From Nitrospirillum viridazoti CBAmc (GTDB lineage Bacteria; Pseudomonadota; Alphaproteobacteria; Azospirillales; Azospirillaceae): a stretch of DNA of 64,000 nucleotides. A model generated the notes under the pieces. That model was not told the origin of the DNA, ran no database searches, and was given only the letters and a program-made list of their open reading frames with translations. Each line of letters begins with the position of its first letter. Positions within the stretch are counted from its first letter, which is position 1. The translations under genes and the position numbers were made by a program. Of this stretch, positions 1 through 9,227 are shown one piece after another. The stretch is from the NCBI RefSeq assembly GCF_000730165.1, contig NZ_CP022110.1:2301501-2365500 (forward strand). Direction: 5' to 3'.

Positions 1-315
1 TTCGTGCTGCACAGCACCGACTACCAGCGCGAAGGCACGCTGAAGGTGGAGGATGAGGTGGCACTGACCGCCACGGTGGACATCCTGCGCGCCATCACCG
101 AGGGGCGCGGGCCCCGCCAGTGCCTGCTGGCCCTGGGCTACGCCGGGTGGGCCGCCGGCCAGCTGGACCAGGAGATGCAGGCCAACGGGTGGCTGCATGT
201 CCCGGCCGATTCCACCCTGCTGTTCGATGACGACATGGACACCAAGTGGGAGCGGGCCATCGCCAAGCTGGGCGTCAGCCTGCCCATGCTGTCGGCGGAG
301 GTGGGGCACGCCTGA
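1..315 (+). CDS. YqgE/AlgH family protein (UPF0301), C-terminal part
   Basis: The frame is open from the first base, so the start lies outside the window; the visible 104 residues are the C-terminal half or more of a protein usually about 185-200 residues long. The run HSTDY, then [27 protein letters not shown] and GQLDQEM, matches the conserved core of the YqgE/AlgH family. AlgH was linked to alginate regulation in Pseudomonas, but the molecular function of the family is unknown. The next gene on the same strand starts 58 bases downstream, so the two may be cotranscribed. Family assignment is strong; function is not known. Confidence 0.9.
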   Translation, partial: FVLHSTDYQREGTLKVEDEVALTATVDILRAITEGRGPRQCLLALGYAGWAAGQLDQEMQANGWLHVPADSTLLFDDDMDTKWERAIAKLGVSLPMLSAEVGHA

Positions 316-373
316 TCAGGCACCCCAGTCGGCCGCCTTGCCGCTGCCATCTTCCGACCAGAGGATGGGCGTC

Positions 374-1231
374 ATGAAACCCTCCACCCACCCGCTGAGC
401 CTGCACGCCTCCCTCCTGACACTGCTGCTGGCGTTGCCGGCCAGCGCCGGCGCGGCGGAGGCCCCCCAGCATCTGCGGCTGGGCTACGACGTCTATGTCG
501 GTGGCCTGAAGCTGGGCCGCATGACCCTGGAGACGGACATCAAAGGCGAGGACTATCGCGTCAGCGTGGCGGCGGAGGCCGGCGATATGCTGGCCCGCCT
601 GATCAAATGGTCCTACACCGCCGAGGCGGAGGGCGCGTTCGGCGGCGTTCACGGCGTGGCGCCCCTCCACTTCCACAGCCTGCGCACGCTACGTGACAAA
701 AGCTGGGACGCCACGCTGAGCTACACCGCCCCCTACGGCGCCCGCGACACCGCGGTCAGCTTCACCCAGACGCCACCGCCCTCCCCCGAGGACGCTGGCG
801 CCGTGCCCCTGGACCAGCGCCCCGGCACCGTCGACCTGCTGAGCGCCGCGGCCGCCATCAGCCGCCATGCGGAGGGGGGTGACTGCGCCAGCCGCCTGCC
901 CGTCTATGACGGCCGCCGACGTTATGACGTGGTGATGGAAAGCCGGCCCGGCCGGCATATCGAAAAGTCGGACTATACGGTGTTCGAGGGCGACGCCATC
1001 GGTTGCCATGTCGCCATCGTGCCGGTGGCGGGCTTCAGGCCGGCCGGCCGTGGCAGCCAGAACTTCTGGACGGCGGCGCCGGACGGCAAGCCGCGCGGCT
1101 TCGACCTGTGGGTCGGACGGCCGATGCCGGGCGGACCGGTGGTGCCCGTGCGGCTGGAGGCGGGGGAGCTGTTCTTCACCCACGTCGTGGGCCATTTGGC
1201 CCAGGTTGAGGTGGTGCCGCAGCAGCCCTGA
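374..1231 (+). CDS. DUF3108 domain-containing periplasmic protein
   Basis: The 285-residue product starts with a positively charged segment, a hydrophobic core (LLTLLLALPASAGA) and a likely signal peptidase site near residue 26, so it is probably periplasmic. The mature part opens with LGYDVYVGGLKLGRMTLE and contains W-S-Y-T-A-E-A-EG, the pattern of DUF3108 proteins, which are predicted beta-rich envelope proteins of unknown role. I chose ATG 374 because GAGG sits 9 bases upstream and the signal peptide begins there; an in-frame ATG lies at 365, and the frame is open further upstream without a signal sequence. Function cannot be stated beyond an envelope location. Confidence 0.8.
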   Translation: MKPSTHPLSLHASLLTLLLALPASAGAAEAPQHLRLGYDVYVGGLKLGRMTLETDIKGEDYRVSVAAEAGDMLARLIKWSYTAEAEGAFGGVHGVAPLHFHSLRTLRDKSWDATLSYTAPYGARDTAVSFTQTPPPSPEDAGAVPLDQRPGTVDLLSAAAAISRHAEGGDCASRLPVYDGRRRYDVVMESRPGRHIEKSDYTVFEGDAIGCHVAIVPVAGFRPAGRGSQNFWTAAPDGKPRGFDLWVGRPMPGGPVVPVRLEAGELFFTHVVGHLAQVEVVPQQP

Positions 1232-1444
1232 CCCGCAAAGTCTCGAGTCGCCGCCTTCCCCCAGTGCCCAGCGCAAACGGCCTGGGCTGCCATGCCGCAA
1301 CCCGCCTCGGTTTCCAGTGTTTTGATTGACCATCTGGTCAGGATAGGTCGAACGACGCCGCATCGGCCATATAGGCCGGCACACCAGGTTATTCGGTGTA
1401 GGGGACTGAAAACGTTTACGGCTTGGCAACCGTTCGGGGATTAT

Positions 1445-2035
1445 ATGAAACAAGGCCGCTGGTGTACGATGGGGAGCCATCTTATATCCAGCGATGCCCT
1501 GGCAACGCCGCCCGATATCTCTTTGGATCAACCCCGTTCGACAAGGTGTCATCCCCTGCCCCACGCCGCCCCCATCCTCGTTTCGGAACCGCCGAGCACA
1601 TCCTGCGAGGCCACGGAACGCCAATACGCCGCCATTCCCGTCCGCATTCGCGACGGGCACCTGCAGGTGATGCTGATCACCTCGCGGGAGACGCGGCGCT
1701 GGGTGGTGCCCAAGGGCTGGCCGGAAAAGAAGCTGAACGCGCGCGGTGTCGCGGCGAACGAGGCATTCGAAGAGGCGGGCCTGATCGGCACCATCCATAA
1801 GAAGCCACTGGGCACCTTCCACTATTTCAAGGTCATGCCCTCCGGCAAGCGCCTGCCCTGCGCCGTGGACGCCTATCTGTTCGAGGTGGAGCGGGAGTTG
1901 GAGGATTGGCCGGAAAAGCACCAGCGTGAACGCCGCTGGGTCAGCCCCTCGCAAGCGGCCCTCATGGTGGCCGAGGGCGGCTTGGTCAGCATCCTGCTGT
2001 CGCTGGCCAGCATGGCGGTGGACGAGGAAGGCTGA
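1445..2035 (+). CDS. Nudix hydrolase
   Basis: The C-terminal 140 residues form a Nudix fold: AIPVRIRDGHLQVMLIT, then WVVPKGWPEKK and NEAFEEAGLIG. The Nudix box is degenerate: the first Glu is Leu and the Arg of the REx2EE core is Asn, while the EE metal-binding pair is kept. Alphaproteobacterial Nudix proteins related to diphosphoinositol-polyphosphate phosphohydrolases have a similar WVIPKGWP start to the box, so a nucleoside diphosphate-linked or polyphosphate substrate is possible. The start is uncertain: ATG 1445 has GGGGA upstream, ATG 1469 is an alternative, and the frame is open back to 1292. The 50-60 residues before the domain look unconserved. Confidence 0.75.
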   Translation: MKQGRWCTMGSHLISSDALATPPDISLDQPRSTRCHPLPHAAPILVSEPPSTSCEATERQYAAIPVRIRDGHLQVMLITSRETRRWVVPKGWPEKKLNARGVAANEAFEEAGLIGTIHKKPLGTFHYFKVMPSGKRLPCAVDAYLFEVERELEDWPEKHQRERRWVSPSQAALMVAEGGLVSILLSLASMAVDEEG

Positions 2036-2043
2036 CGCCGAGT

Positions 2044-2059
2044 CCCCGCCAGCGCGGGG
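2044..2059 (+). terminator. Candidate terminator hairpin after the Nudix gene
   Basis: CCCCGC pairs perfectly with GCGGGG around a CAGC loop, 8 bases after the stop codon. It is followed by CTGCGTTT, a poor U-tract, so termination would be weak or helped by the next hairpin at 2101-2129. Confidence 0.4.
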
Positions 2060-2218
2060 CTGCGTTTCCCGCCTAAGCGGCGACGGACGGCCGCCAAGCG
2101 CCCCACTCGCTACAAACGTAGCGCCGGGGTGCCCTTGGTCAGCCGGAGTACCCCTTTGGCTAAGGGCGCGGTCAGAAATTTACAAAAATGAATTAACAAA
2201 TTACCCACCCTCCCGATA

Positions 2219-2334
2219 AGCTAGATCAAAATGCATAGGGAATGGTGTGACAGTCCATGGTTGATGCCGGCTACTACCCAGCGGGAAAGCCATCTCGCGC
2301 GGCGTCGCGCACCTTGTCACGTTACCGCCTAGCT
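2219..2334 (+). promoter_or_regulatory. Structured RNA leader with resemblance to a cobalamin riboswitch core
   Basis: AGCTAG (2219-2224) can pair perfectly with CTAGCT (2329-2334), closing a 116-base element. Inside it are ATAGGGAAT, a stem ATGG/CCAT (2242-2245 with 2255-2258) whose loop is TGTGACAGT, then TTGATGCC and AGCGG. That order resembles the AGGGAA, P4 (loop UGnGAAU) and downstream CCGC...AGCGG parts of cobalamin riboswitches. The B12 box is not canonical: the candidate is CGCCTAGCTGCC near 2326-2337. I take the closing helix as real structure and the ligand as unproven. It lies 117 bases upstream of the autotransporter start codon. Confidence 0.3.
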
Positions 2335-2450
2335 GCCCCCCGCACGGGGCCGAAATTATTCCTCACCCTTTAAAACACGACCGTCCCGGCGCGCCATCGG
2401 CCCCGGGCCCTCTCTTTACGCCAAATCCATATTGCCAGGAGCTTTCCCGC

Positions 2451-5400
2451 ATGCGCGCCTCTGCCCCGAACCGTACCAAAGCCCTGCTGCTGGGCGCGTC
2501 CGTCCTGGCGCTCGCCACGTCGTGGCAGTACCCCGCGCGGGCAGACATCAACGTTACGGGCACGTCTGCGGCCGTGACCATCACTTCGGGCAATCTGGCG
2601 AACAGCGGCACCATCAGCAGCAGCACGTTCGTCCCCGCAGTCAACGCCTCCGGCTCCATAGGAACAATTTCCAACACCGGCACCATCAAGCTGACAGGTC
2701 CTTATTACGGGGCCTCCGACGTCGGCATGACCATCCATGGCGCCACCATCAATGGCACCTATCAACCCGCCACGATTGGACTGCTGAGCAACGCCGCAGG
2801 CGCTGTCATCCAAGGCGGCTCCTCAAGCCTTCGCATCCAGGGGGCCACCATCGGTACCATTGAGAACAATGGCACCATCAGACCCTTCCCAACTCCCTAC
2901 TTCTTATTGGGGATTGGCCTCGACGGCACCGCCCGGATGGCGAGCAACTCGACCCTGGAAACAGTAAACGTCGGCACCCTGACAAATGCCGGCGTTATCA
3001 TCTCATCCGTCAGCTTCGCCGGCAGCACGATCGGCACCCTCATTAATTCAGGCACCATCGACCCGGGCAGCTCTTTTTATAACGCGGCGATCACCCTTGG
3101 AAACACGACCTCCGGTTCTTATTATTATAATGGATCGACTTATGTCTATCAATCTTCAGTAGTTTCCCAGGGCCAGGCGGGGACCGTTATTAACACTTCC
3201 AGCGGAACTATTCTCGGCAGTGTGCTGATCAATGGCGGCACCGTAGGAATGTTCGACAATGCCGGCAAGATCACCGGCTCCATCACGGGAGCGCAAGCCA
3301 CGATCGGCAGCCTTCATAATGAGGCGGGCGGAAGTCTGGTGGGGGTCAGCCTGACCGGCGGAAGCATCGGCAGCTTCGTTAACAGCGGCACGATCGCGCC
3401 TGATCCCAACAGCTATTATTTCTACAACACCCTCGTCAACTTGGGGGCGAGCATCTTTTACACCGGGTCCGCCACGGCCATAACGCCCAGCACTATCGGC
3501 ACGATCGACAACCAGGCCGGCGGCACCATCGCCGGGGGCTTGTACGCGGAAGGCTCGACGATCGGGACGTTCAACAACGCCGGCGGCATTGGCGGGGGTG
3601 CCAATCTCGGCGCCTACATCAATTACGGGTCCAACACGACCGTCGTGTCCAGCAGCATCGGCACCATCAACAACCAGGCCGGCGGCACCATCTCGGGGGG
3701 CTTGGCCGCCGTGGCGTCCACCATCGGCACGTTCAACAACGCCGGCCTGATCAGCGGCGGCGTCAACCTGGGCGTCGCGACCCCCTACACCTATTCCAGC
3801 ACCGGGACGGGCTACCGCTATGTCTACGGTGCGGTGACCTCCACCATCGGCCAGCTGACCAACGCGGCCGGCGCCACGATCACCGGCGGCAGCGGCCTGA
3901 CGGCGACCGGCGCCTCCATCGGCACCCTTACCAACGCCGGCATGATCCAGGGCAGCGTGAACCTCGGCGGGGCCAGCACTTCCACCTTCAGTTCCAACGG
4001 GACGACGTACAGCAGCACGTATTCCAGCGTGGACTCCACCATCGGTACGCTGATCAACAAGGCCAACGCCAGCATCACCGGTGGCGTCTACATCGGCGGC
4101 ACGCTGGGAACGTTCGACAATGCGGGCATGATCGGCTCCATCGGCACCTACATCTACAACTCCTATGGCCTGAGCTTAATCGGCAACTCCAAGGCCAGCG
4201 TCATCAGGAACGAGACGGGTGCCACCCTCGGCGGTCTGAGCCTGGACGGTACGGACGTCGGGACGCTGAGCAACAGCGGTCTCATCGAGAGCCTGAACAA
4301 CGCCGCCATCACCGGCGGCCCCAAGTCCTCTTACAACTATGCGACGTCGTCCTATGAGTATTCGGCGGCCAGCATCGGTACACTGTCCAATGCGGCCGGC
4401 GGCACCATCCAGGGTTACTATGGCGGCATCCTGTATCAGGGCACCATCGGAACGCTGATCAATGATGGCCTGATCGCCGCCACTCTAGGCAGCGGCGTTA
4501 CGGTGTCCGGCAATTTATATTATAATTACAGCGCGGTGCAGAACGTCTACAGCGTTACCTATGTCAGCGGACAGATCGATACCCTGACCAATAGCGCTTC
4601 CGGAACGATCACGGGCGCCACGGGGGTCCAGCTGACAGGCGCCAGCCACATTGGCACCCTTAGCAACGATGGCTTGATCCAAGGATCGACCAACGGCGGC
4701 GTCGAGATTGGGTATTACTATTATGGTGCCGGTTCCATCACACCGGCGCTTGATACCCTGGTCAACGGGACCACGGGCACCATCGCCGGGGGCTACGCAG
4801 GCGTCTTTGTCTCGTCGGGCACGCTGGCGACTTTGGTGAACCGCGGCCTGGTCACGGGCACGCAGGGGGCCATCGTAGCCAGCAACCTGAATGCCTACGC
4901 CACCATTACCCCCTCTATTAGCCAAATCATCAACCTCGGAACCCTGACCGCCACCGGTGCTGCGCAAGCCTCCTCGACTTCCGGGACGGCCGTCATCTTA
5001 AGCAGTGTCAACGTCGGCACCCTTTCCAATAGCGGCCTGATTTCTGGGGCGATGGCCCTTTACACGTCCGCCATGACGCTGAACAACAGCGTGGCGGTGG
5101 GCACCGTCGGCCTGATTGACAATCTGGCGGGTGGCTCGCTTATCGGCACCGGCTCTCAAGCGGCCGTCATGCTTAACGGGCCGGTGGGGACCCTGCGGAA
5201 CGCTGGGCTGATCGCCGACCAAAGCACCTCCCCCCTCGCCTCCGCGGTCGCCGTGCTCGGCGGCACCCTGGGCACCCTGCTCAATCTGGCGGCTGGCACC
5301 ATCACCGCGCCGGGGGCCGGCCTGAGGGTTTCGGGCACCATCGGCGCCGTTGACAACCAGGGCGTGATCCGGGGGGGCGCCGCCGCGGTCAGCCTGGGCC

Positions 5401-8400
5401 AAACGTCCACCTATTCCAGCACAGCGGCCACCCATTCCGGCAGCATTGGGACGCTGAACAACAGCGGGGTCCTTGGGGGCGGCGTGAATGGCGTTCAGGT
5501 GGCGGGCCGGATCGACGCGCTGGCCAACAGCGGCACCATCACCGGCGGAACAGGGGACGGCGTCCACAACATCGGCTCGGTAACGTCCTCCACCATCCTT
5601 TATAACTATCTGCCCAACAGCTTCTATTGGGGCTACACCACCATCAGCACGGTGAGCAGCCGAGGCGGCACCATCGGGACGCTGACCAATGTTGGGCTGG
5701 TCACCGGTGGCCAAAGCGGCATTGTCAATGGCATGACGGGGACAAGCACCCTGTCCACCGTGACATCCACCTATTATAGCGGCCCGCAGACGGTGGCCAG
5801 TTCGGTGGTCAGCACCATCGGCCCCATTGGCGGCACCATCGGCACGCTGCTCAACGCTGGCACCATCCTGGGCACGGCGGCCGCCGGCATCGACAATGGC
5901 GCCGCCGCCGCCGTCATCGGCACCCTGGTCAACAGCGGCCTGATCCAGGGCAGCCAGACGGGCCTCATCAACGCCGGCACCGTCGGCACCCTGATCAACA
6001 GCGGCACCATCACCGGCGCCGTGGCGGCCATCCGTGACAGCGGCACGCTGGGCCCGGTCAGCAACACCGGCGTTATCGCCGGCAACATCATCCACACCGC
6101 CGCCACGGACCTGGCCATCACCGGCGGCAGCGGCACCACGTTCGGCACCCTGACGGGCGTCGGCGGCGCCCGTGGTACCTTGTCCAGCACGGCCAGCAAT
6201 GTGACCCTGGCCGGCAACATCGTGCTGAACGACAGTGTCAGCATCGCCGGCCACACCTTGGTGGAGAATGGCGGCAGCCTGGTGCTGACGGCCCCCACCA
6301 CCATCACCGGCAACTATGCCCAGACGGGCGGCACGCTGACGGCTGTGGGGACCGGCAGCACGGTGGGCAACCTGCAGGTCAGCGGCGGCGCCAGCATCAG
6401 CGGCGCCACCGTGGTGCTGACCTCGCAATACGCCTACGGCCTGACCAGCGGCGCCAGCTACACCATCGTGGCGGCCGGCGACGCCGCCTCCAGCTACACC
6501 AGCGTGACCGCGCTGGCCCCGGGCTACAACTCCACCACCGTCACCAGCACGGTGGTGGGCGGCCAGACCGACCTGATCGTGAGCATCGGCGCCAGCAGCC
6601 TGACGGCCGGCGGCACGGCCACCATCGCCGGCGGCGCCGGCGTGCTGGACCAGATGACGGGCGGCACCCTGGCCATCACCGGCGGCACGCCCACGGTCGG
6701 ATCCATCGCCGGTGGCACGCTGACCCAGACCAGCGGTTCCGCCAGCCTGGGCACCGTCACGGGCGGCACCATCGCGCTGGCCGGCGGCAGCGCCACCCTG
6801 GGCACCATCAGTGGCGGCACCCTGACACAAAGCGCCGGGTCAACCATCACCGGCACCACGGCGGTGCAGGTCCAGGGCGGCAGCCTGAACCTGGGCGGTA
6901 CAGTGCAGGCGCCCCTGGCCGTCAACGGCGGCCTGGTGGCCCTGAACGGCACGGCCTCCGGCCCCGTCACCGTGGGCAGCGGCGGTACCCTGCGCGGGTC
7001 CGGCGTCATCACCGGGGCGGCCACCGTGGCCGGTGTGCTGCGCCCCGGCAACTCGCCCGGCACCCTGACCTTCACCAATGGCCTGACCCAGGCCGCGAAG
7101 TCGGTGCTGTCCATCGACATCGACGGCACAGGCACCGGGGCCGGCTACGGCAACTACTCCCGCGTCCTGGTCACGGGCGGCAGCTACGTCATCGGCTCCG
7201 GCGCCACGCTTCAGCCCAACCTGCGCGGCATGACGGGCAAGGCCTCCAACACCTACACCCCCGGCCTGGGCACGGACTTCACCATCGTGCAGGCCGCCGG
7301 CGGCGTGTCCGGCACCTTCGCCGGCATCACCCAGCCCAGCAGCGGCTTGCTGGCTGGCACGCAGTTCACAGCGCTGTACGGCAGCAACGCCATCGACCTG
7401 TTCGTCACCCCCACCTACGGCTCCCTGGCCAGCCTGGGCGCCAACGCCAACCAACAGACCATGGGCCGCGTGGTGGCGGGGCTGAGCAGCACCGGCAACG
7501 CTGACCTCGGCACCGTGCTGAAGGCCCTCTACGGCCTGCCCACGGTGGGCGCGTCGCTGGACGCCCTGGCCCAGATCGGCGGCAGCAGCCAGGCCAACAT
7601 CGTCGCCTACAGCCTGAACCGGGGCCTGGCGGTGACGCAGGTGCTGGGCCAGCGCCTGGCGGCGGTGCGCGACGGCGTGGCCGGTGGCATGCAGGGCACG
7701 ATGCAGGCCCAGCTGGTGGGCCGCACCCTCTACACCAGCGTCGCCAGCGGCGGCGATGGCGCCCCGGTGGGCGATGAGCGGGGCGCGGCGGCCGGCTCGG
7801 CACCGCAGGAGGGCTGGCACTTCTGGGCCCAGGGCCTGGGGGCGTTCACCCGGGTGGACAGCGACGGCAACGCCGCCGGCGGCCACAGCAACACCGGCGG
7901 CGGCCTGTTCGGCGGCGACCGGGCGGTGGCGCCGGGCGTGACCGTGGGCCTGGCCGGCGCGCTGCTGCAAAGCACCTCCGGCGGCGCCAACGAGACCAGC
8001 AGCTATGGCCTGTCGGCCTACGGCAACGTCGACCTGGGGGATGGCCTGTTCGTCACCGGCAACGCCGGCTACACCTACGACCAGTACGACACGGCGCGGA
8101 CCATGGGCTTCGGCGGCCTCAGCCGCACGGCCTTCGGCCACACCACCGGGGACGAGCTGTCAGCGGGTGTCACGGCCGGCTACCGGGTGCGGGTGTCCAA
8201 CCTGACCTTGGAGCCCCAGGCCGGCATCCAGTGGCTGAAGGTGGCCCGCGACGGCTTCACCGAGACGGGCGCCGGCGCCCTGAACCTGGTGCTGCAGGAC
8301 CTGGACGCCACCGCGCTGCAGAGCAGCGTGGGCGGCCGCGCCTCGGCCAGCTGGAAGACGGACGGCGGCACGGTCATCACCCCGGTCCTGCGGGCAGCCT

Positions 8401-8624
8401 GGCTGCACGACTTCCGCGACCGGGCGCTGACCAGCCAGGCCGCGCTGGCGGGCACCGCCTTCGCCGTGACCGGCCCCGACACCGGCGCCAACGCGCTGGG
8501 CATCGGCGGCGGGCTGACCCTGCAGGAAGGCAACAACCTGAACCTCTACGCCAACTATGACGGCACGCTCCGCCGGCACGAGACCGACCACGTCTTCACC
8601 GCCGGCTTCCGCCTCAGCTGGTAA
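2451..8624 (+). CDS. Large autotransporter adhesin (type Va secretion) with IGTL repeats
   Basis: The 2,057-residue product has a signal peptide ending near Ala31 (YPARA), a very long passenger and a C-terminal beta-barrel. The passenger (about 33-1500) is built from repeats of the type IGTLxNxxGxIxG, as in right-handed beta-helix adhesins, interrupted by Tyr/Ser/Thr-rich segments at fairly regular intervals. Around residues 1525-1640 is the stem before the barrel, including RPGNSPGTLT. The barrel begins near residue 1786 (HFWAQGLGAF) and ends in FRLSW, an aromatic C-terminus expected for recognition by BAM. ATG 2451 follows AGGAG by ten bases. A surface adhesion or biofilm role is inferred from the family; the ligand is unknown. 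No protease or lipase active site is visible. Confidence 0.92.
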   Translation: MRASAPNRTKALLLGASVLALATSWQYPARADINVTGTSAAVTITSGNLANSGTISSSTFVPAVNASGSIGTISNTGTIKLTGPYYGASDVGMTIHGATINGTYQPATIGLLSNAAGAVIQGGSSSLRIQGATIGTIENNGTIRPFPTPYFLLGIGLDGTARMASNSTLETVNVGTLTNAGVIISSVSFAGSTIGTLINSGTIDPGSSFYNAAITLGNTTSGSYYYNGSTYVYQSSVVSQGQAGTVINTSSGTILGSVLINGGTVGMFDNAGKITGSITGAQATIGSLHNEAGGSLVGVSLTGGSIGSFVNSGTIAPDPNSYYFYNTLVNLGASIFYTGSATAITPSTIGTIDNQAGGTIAGGLYAEGSTIGTFNNAGGIGGGANLGAYINYGSNTTVVSSSIGTINNQAGGTISGGLAAVASTIGTFNNAGLISGGVNLGVATPYTYSSTGTGYRYVYGAVTSTIGQLTNAAGATITGGSGLTATGASIGTLTNAGMIQGSVNLGGASTSTFSSNGTTYSSTYSSVDSTIGTLINKANASITGGVYIGGTLGTFDNAGMIGSIGTYIYNSYGLSLIGNSKASVIRNETGATLGGLSLDGTDVGTLSNSGLIESLNNAAITGGPKSSYNYATSSYEYSAASIGTLSNAAGGTIQGYYGGILYQGTIGTLINDGLIAATLGSGVTVSGNLYYNYSAVQNVYSVTYVSGQIDTLTNSASGTITGATGVQLTGASHIGTLSNDGLIQGSTNGGVEIGYYYYGAGSITPALDTLVNGTTGTIAGGYAGVFVSSGTLATLVNRGLVTGTQGAIVASNLNAYATITPSISQIINLGTLTATGAAQASSTSGTAVILSSVNVGTLSNSGLISGAMALYTSAMTLNNSVAVGTVGLIDNLAGGSLIGTGSQAAVMLNGPVGTLRNAGLIADQSTSPLASAVAVLGGTLGTLLNLAAGTITAPGAGLRVSGTIGAVDNQGVIRGGAAAVSLGQTSTYSSTAATHSGSIGTLNNSGVLGGGVNGVQVAGRIDALANSGTITGGTGDGVHNIGSVTSSTILYNYLPNSFYWGYTTISTVSSRGGTIGTLTNVGLVTGGQSGIVNGMTGTSTLSTVTSTYYSGPQTVASSVVSTIGPIGGTIGTLLNAGTILGTAAAGIDNGAAAAVIGTLVNSGLIQGSQTGLINAGTVGTLINSGTITGAVAAIRDSGTLGPVSNTGVIAGNIIHTAATDLAITGGSGTTFGTLTGVGGARGTLSSTASNVTLAGNIVLNDSVSIAGHTLVENGGSLVLTAPTTITGNYAQTGGTLTAVGTGSTVGNLQVSGGASISGATVVLTSQYAYGLTSGASYTIVAAGDAASSYTSVTALAPGYNSTTVTSTVVGGQTDLIVSIGASSLTAGGTATIAGGAGVLDQMTGGTLAITGGTPTVGSIAGGTLTQTSGSASLGTVTGGTIALAGGSATLGTISGGTLTQSAGSTITGTTAVQVQGGSLNLGGTVQAPLAVNGGLVALNGTASGPVTVGSGGTLRGSGVITGAATVAGVLRPGNSPGTLTFTNGLTQAAKSVLSIDIDGTGTGAGYGNYSRVLVTGGSYVIGSGATLQPNLRGMTGKASNTYTPGLGTDFTIVQAAGGVSGTFAGITQPSSGLLAGTQFTALYGSNAIDLFVTPTYGSLASLGANANQQTMGRVVAGLSSTGNADLGTVLKALYGLPTVGASLDALAQIGGSSQANIVAYSLNRGLAVTQVLGQRLAAVRDGVAGGMQGTMQAQLVGRTLYTSVASGGDGAPVGDERGAAAGSAPQEGWHFWAQGLGAFTRVDSDGNAAGGHSNTGGGLFGGDRAVAPGVTVGLAGALLQSTSGGANETSSYGLSAYGNVDLGDGLFVTGNAGYTYDQYDTARTMGFGGLSRTAFGHTTGDELSAGVTAGYRVRVSNLTLEPQAGIQWLKVARDGFTETGAGALNLVLQDLDATALQSSVGGRASASWKTDGGTVITPVLRAAWLHDFRDRALTSQAALAGTAFAVTGPDTGANALGIGGGLTLQEGNNLNLYANYDGTLRRHETDHVFTAGFRLSW

Positions 8625-8648
8625 GGCGGAAACAGGCGCGCTCGTGAC

Positions 8649-8679
8649 AACGGCCCGGGTGGCATCCACCCGGGCCGTT
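8649..8679 (+). terminator. Terminator after the autotransporter gene
   Basis: A perfect 14-base inverted repeat (AACGGCCCGGGTGG and its complement) with a three-base CAT loop starts 24 bases after the stop codon. No long U-tract follows, but the stem is very stable, and it separates the adhesin from the next gene. Confidence 0.7.
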
Positions 8680-8716
8680 GCCATATCCTGAGGGCACAAC
8701 GGCGAGGGAAACGGGC

Positions 8717-9217
8717 ATGAGCGAGGCGTTCGTCTGCAGTGTTTGCGGTCAGACCCATGAGGGCTTGCCCACCCAGTGGGCCTGGAAGCTGCCCGATCTG
8801 GTCTGGGCCATTCCCGAGGGCGACCGCGAGAGCGCCGCCGATTTCACCGAGGACGTCTGCGCCTACGACGGGCGCTTCTTCATCCGCTGCGTCCTGCCCA
8901 TCCCCTTCACCCACCAGGCGGACTTCTTCGGCTGGGGCGTATGGGCGGAGGTGGGGCGTTCGACCTTCCTGCGCTATCTGGATTTATACGAGGCGGACGG
9001 TAGTACGGAACCGCCGCTGCCCGGCACGCTGGCCAACGTCATCAGCCTCTACGGCGCGCCACTGGGACAGCCGGTGCTGATCCAGTTCGGCACCGCCAGC
9101 GAGCGGCCCATGCTGCGCCTCACCAACGACGACATGTCGCCGCTGGCGCGGGAACAGCGAGCAGGCATGGGTGCCGACCGGCACCATGAGATCCTGAAGG
9201 CGCTGGGGGCCCTCTAG
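8717..9217 (+). CDS. DUF2199 domain-containing protein
   Basis: The 166-residue protein carries an N-terminal CSVCGQTHEGLP segment, one CxxC pair that could bind metal, followed by the DUF2199 pattern: W-A-W-K-L-P, FFIRCVLPIPF, FFGWGVWAEV and LPGTLANVISLYG. No signal peptide or membrane segment is present, so it should be cytoplasmic. ATG 8717 is preceded by GAGGGA at 8704-8709. The gene follows the adhesin terminator and runs towards the acetyltransferase gene on the other strand. The domain has no established function. Confidence 0.85.
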   Translation: MSEAFVCSVCGQTHEGLPTQWAWKLPDLVWAIPEGDRESAADFTEDVCAYDGRFFIRCVLPIPFTHQADFFGWGVWAEVGRSTFLRYLDLYEADGSTEPPLPGTLANVISLYGAPLGQPVLIQFGTASERPMLRLTNDDMSPLAREQRAGMGADRHHEILKALGAL

Positions 9218-9227
9218 CTGGAAAGCG

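Larger units (their letters stand above)
2036..2450 (+). other. Long hairpin-rich leader between the Nudix gene and the autotransporter gene
   Basis: There is no convincing gene in these 415 bases. The first 130 hold three hairpins: 2044-2059, CGCTAC/GTAGCG at 2108-2123 flanked by CCCC and GGGG, and a longer one with arms near 2130 and 2165. From about 2170 the DNA turns AT-rich, as expected for a promoter, although I cannot pick clear -35 and -10 boxes. A second structured element (2219-2334) follows. The autotransporter ribosome binding site AGGAG is at 2436-2440. Confidence 0.6.

Noticed and set aside
2451-6200. Repeated DNA units that could suggest a CRISPR array or satellite
   Set aside because: The repeats are in frame, of uneven spacing and encode IGTLxN beta-helix units; there are no constant direct repeats with unique spacers.
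4998-6830. A 610-codon open frame on the minus strand inside the autotransporter gene
   Set aside because: It is antisense to a repetitive GC-rich coding region, is almost only Gly, Ala, Asp and Arg, and has no domain; stop codons are rare there because of base composition.
8717-9217. DUF2199 gene as an immunity partner of the adhesin
   Set aside because: A terminator separates it from the adhesin gene, the adhesin has no visible toxin domain, and nothing in the sequence links them.
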